Below, piece after piece: positions 35,896 to 35,995 of a stretch of 35,995 nucleotides of DNA (position 1 is its first letter; each line of letters starts with the position of its first letter). The position numbers were made by a program, and so were the translations under genes. The DNA comes from Eubacteriales Family XIII. Incertae Sedis bacterium (GTDB taxonomy: Bacteria > Bacillota > Clostridia > Peptostreptococcales > Anaerovoracaceae). The notes under the pieces were generated by a model, which was given only the letters and a program-made list of their open reading frames with translations, did not search any database and was not told the origin of the DNA. The DNA lies in contig JAISLZ010000016.1 of NCBI GenBank assembly GCA_031277015.1, positions 1-35,995 of the forward strand. The letters are read 5' to 3'.

Positions 35896-35995
35896 ACGCC
35901 CCCGCCGCCAGTCGGTGGGGGTTAGCTATTAAAAGGGCCACGAGGGATGAACTCAAGAGATATTAGGCTTGGTTATGTCTATCACATCAAGAATG

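Noticed and set aside
1-35995. CRISPR array, rRNA or prophage
   Set aside because: No regularly spaced repeats, rRNA conserved segments or phage structural genes were seen.

Overview
GC-rich bacterial chromosomal window, probably an anaerobic Firmicute/Clostridia-like organism (inference from gene content: GlgBCDA, eukaryote-like NADP-Icd, BrnTA, MscL, ICE-type relaxase tail). From left to right it contains: (i) an accessory zone (about 0.1-3.1 kb) with three toxin-antitoxin loci (RelBE-like, BrnTA, and an AbrB/PIN VapBC pair whose toxin is frameshifted) and a THEP1-like NTPase with a small upstream remnant; (ii) a Crp/Fnr regulator; (iii) a divergent CE4 polysaccharide deacetylase / GT2 membrane glycosyltransferase pair with a hairpin-rich intergenic region; (iv) a three-gene cassette of very large pilin-like proteins (type IV prepilin plus Gly-rich domain; 915-aa PilX-like protein plus repetitive beta-rich domain; prepilin plus LamG-like domain); (v) NADP-isocitrate dehydrogenase and an OmpR-family two-component pair; (vi) a purine operon purL-E-C-M-N-H-(orphan membrane protein)-D; (vii) murE, an Ig-like membrane protein and mscL; (viii) glgB-C-D-A; (ix) a decayed mobile-element edge (relaxase C-terminal tail, DUF2971-like fragment, 45-bp tandem repeat). 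The best candidates for something undescribed are the pilin-adhesin cassette, which carries a perfect 34-bp palindrome inside the LamG-encoding region, the structured leader upstream of the GT2 gene, and the shared half-site palindromes at two TA promoters. All assignments come from reading the sequence; no database search was run.
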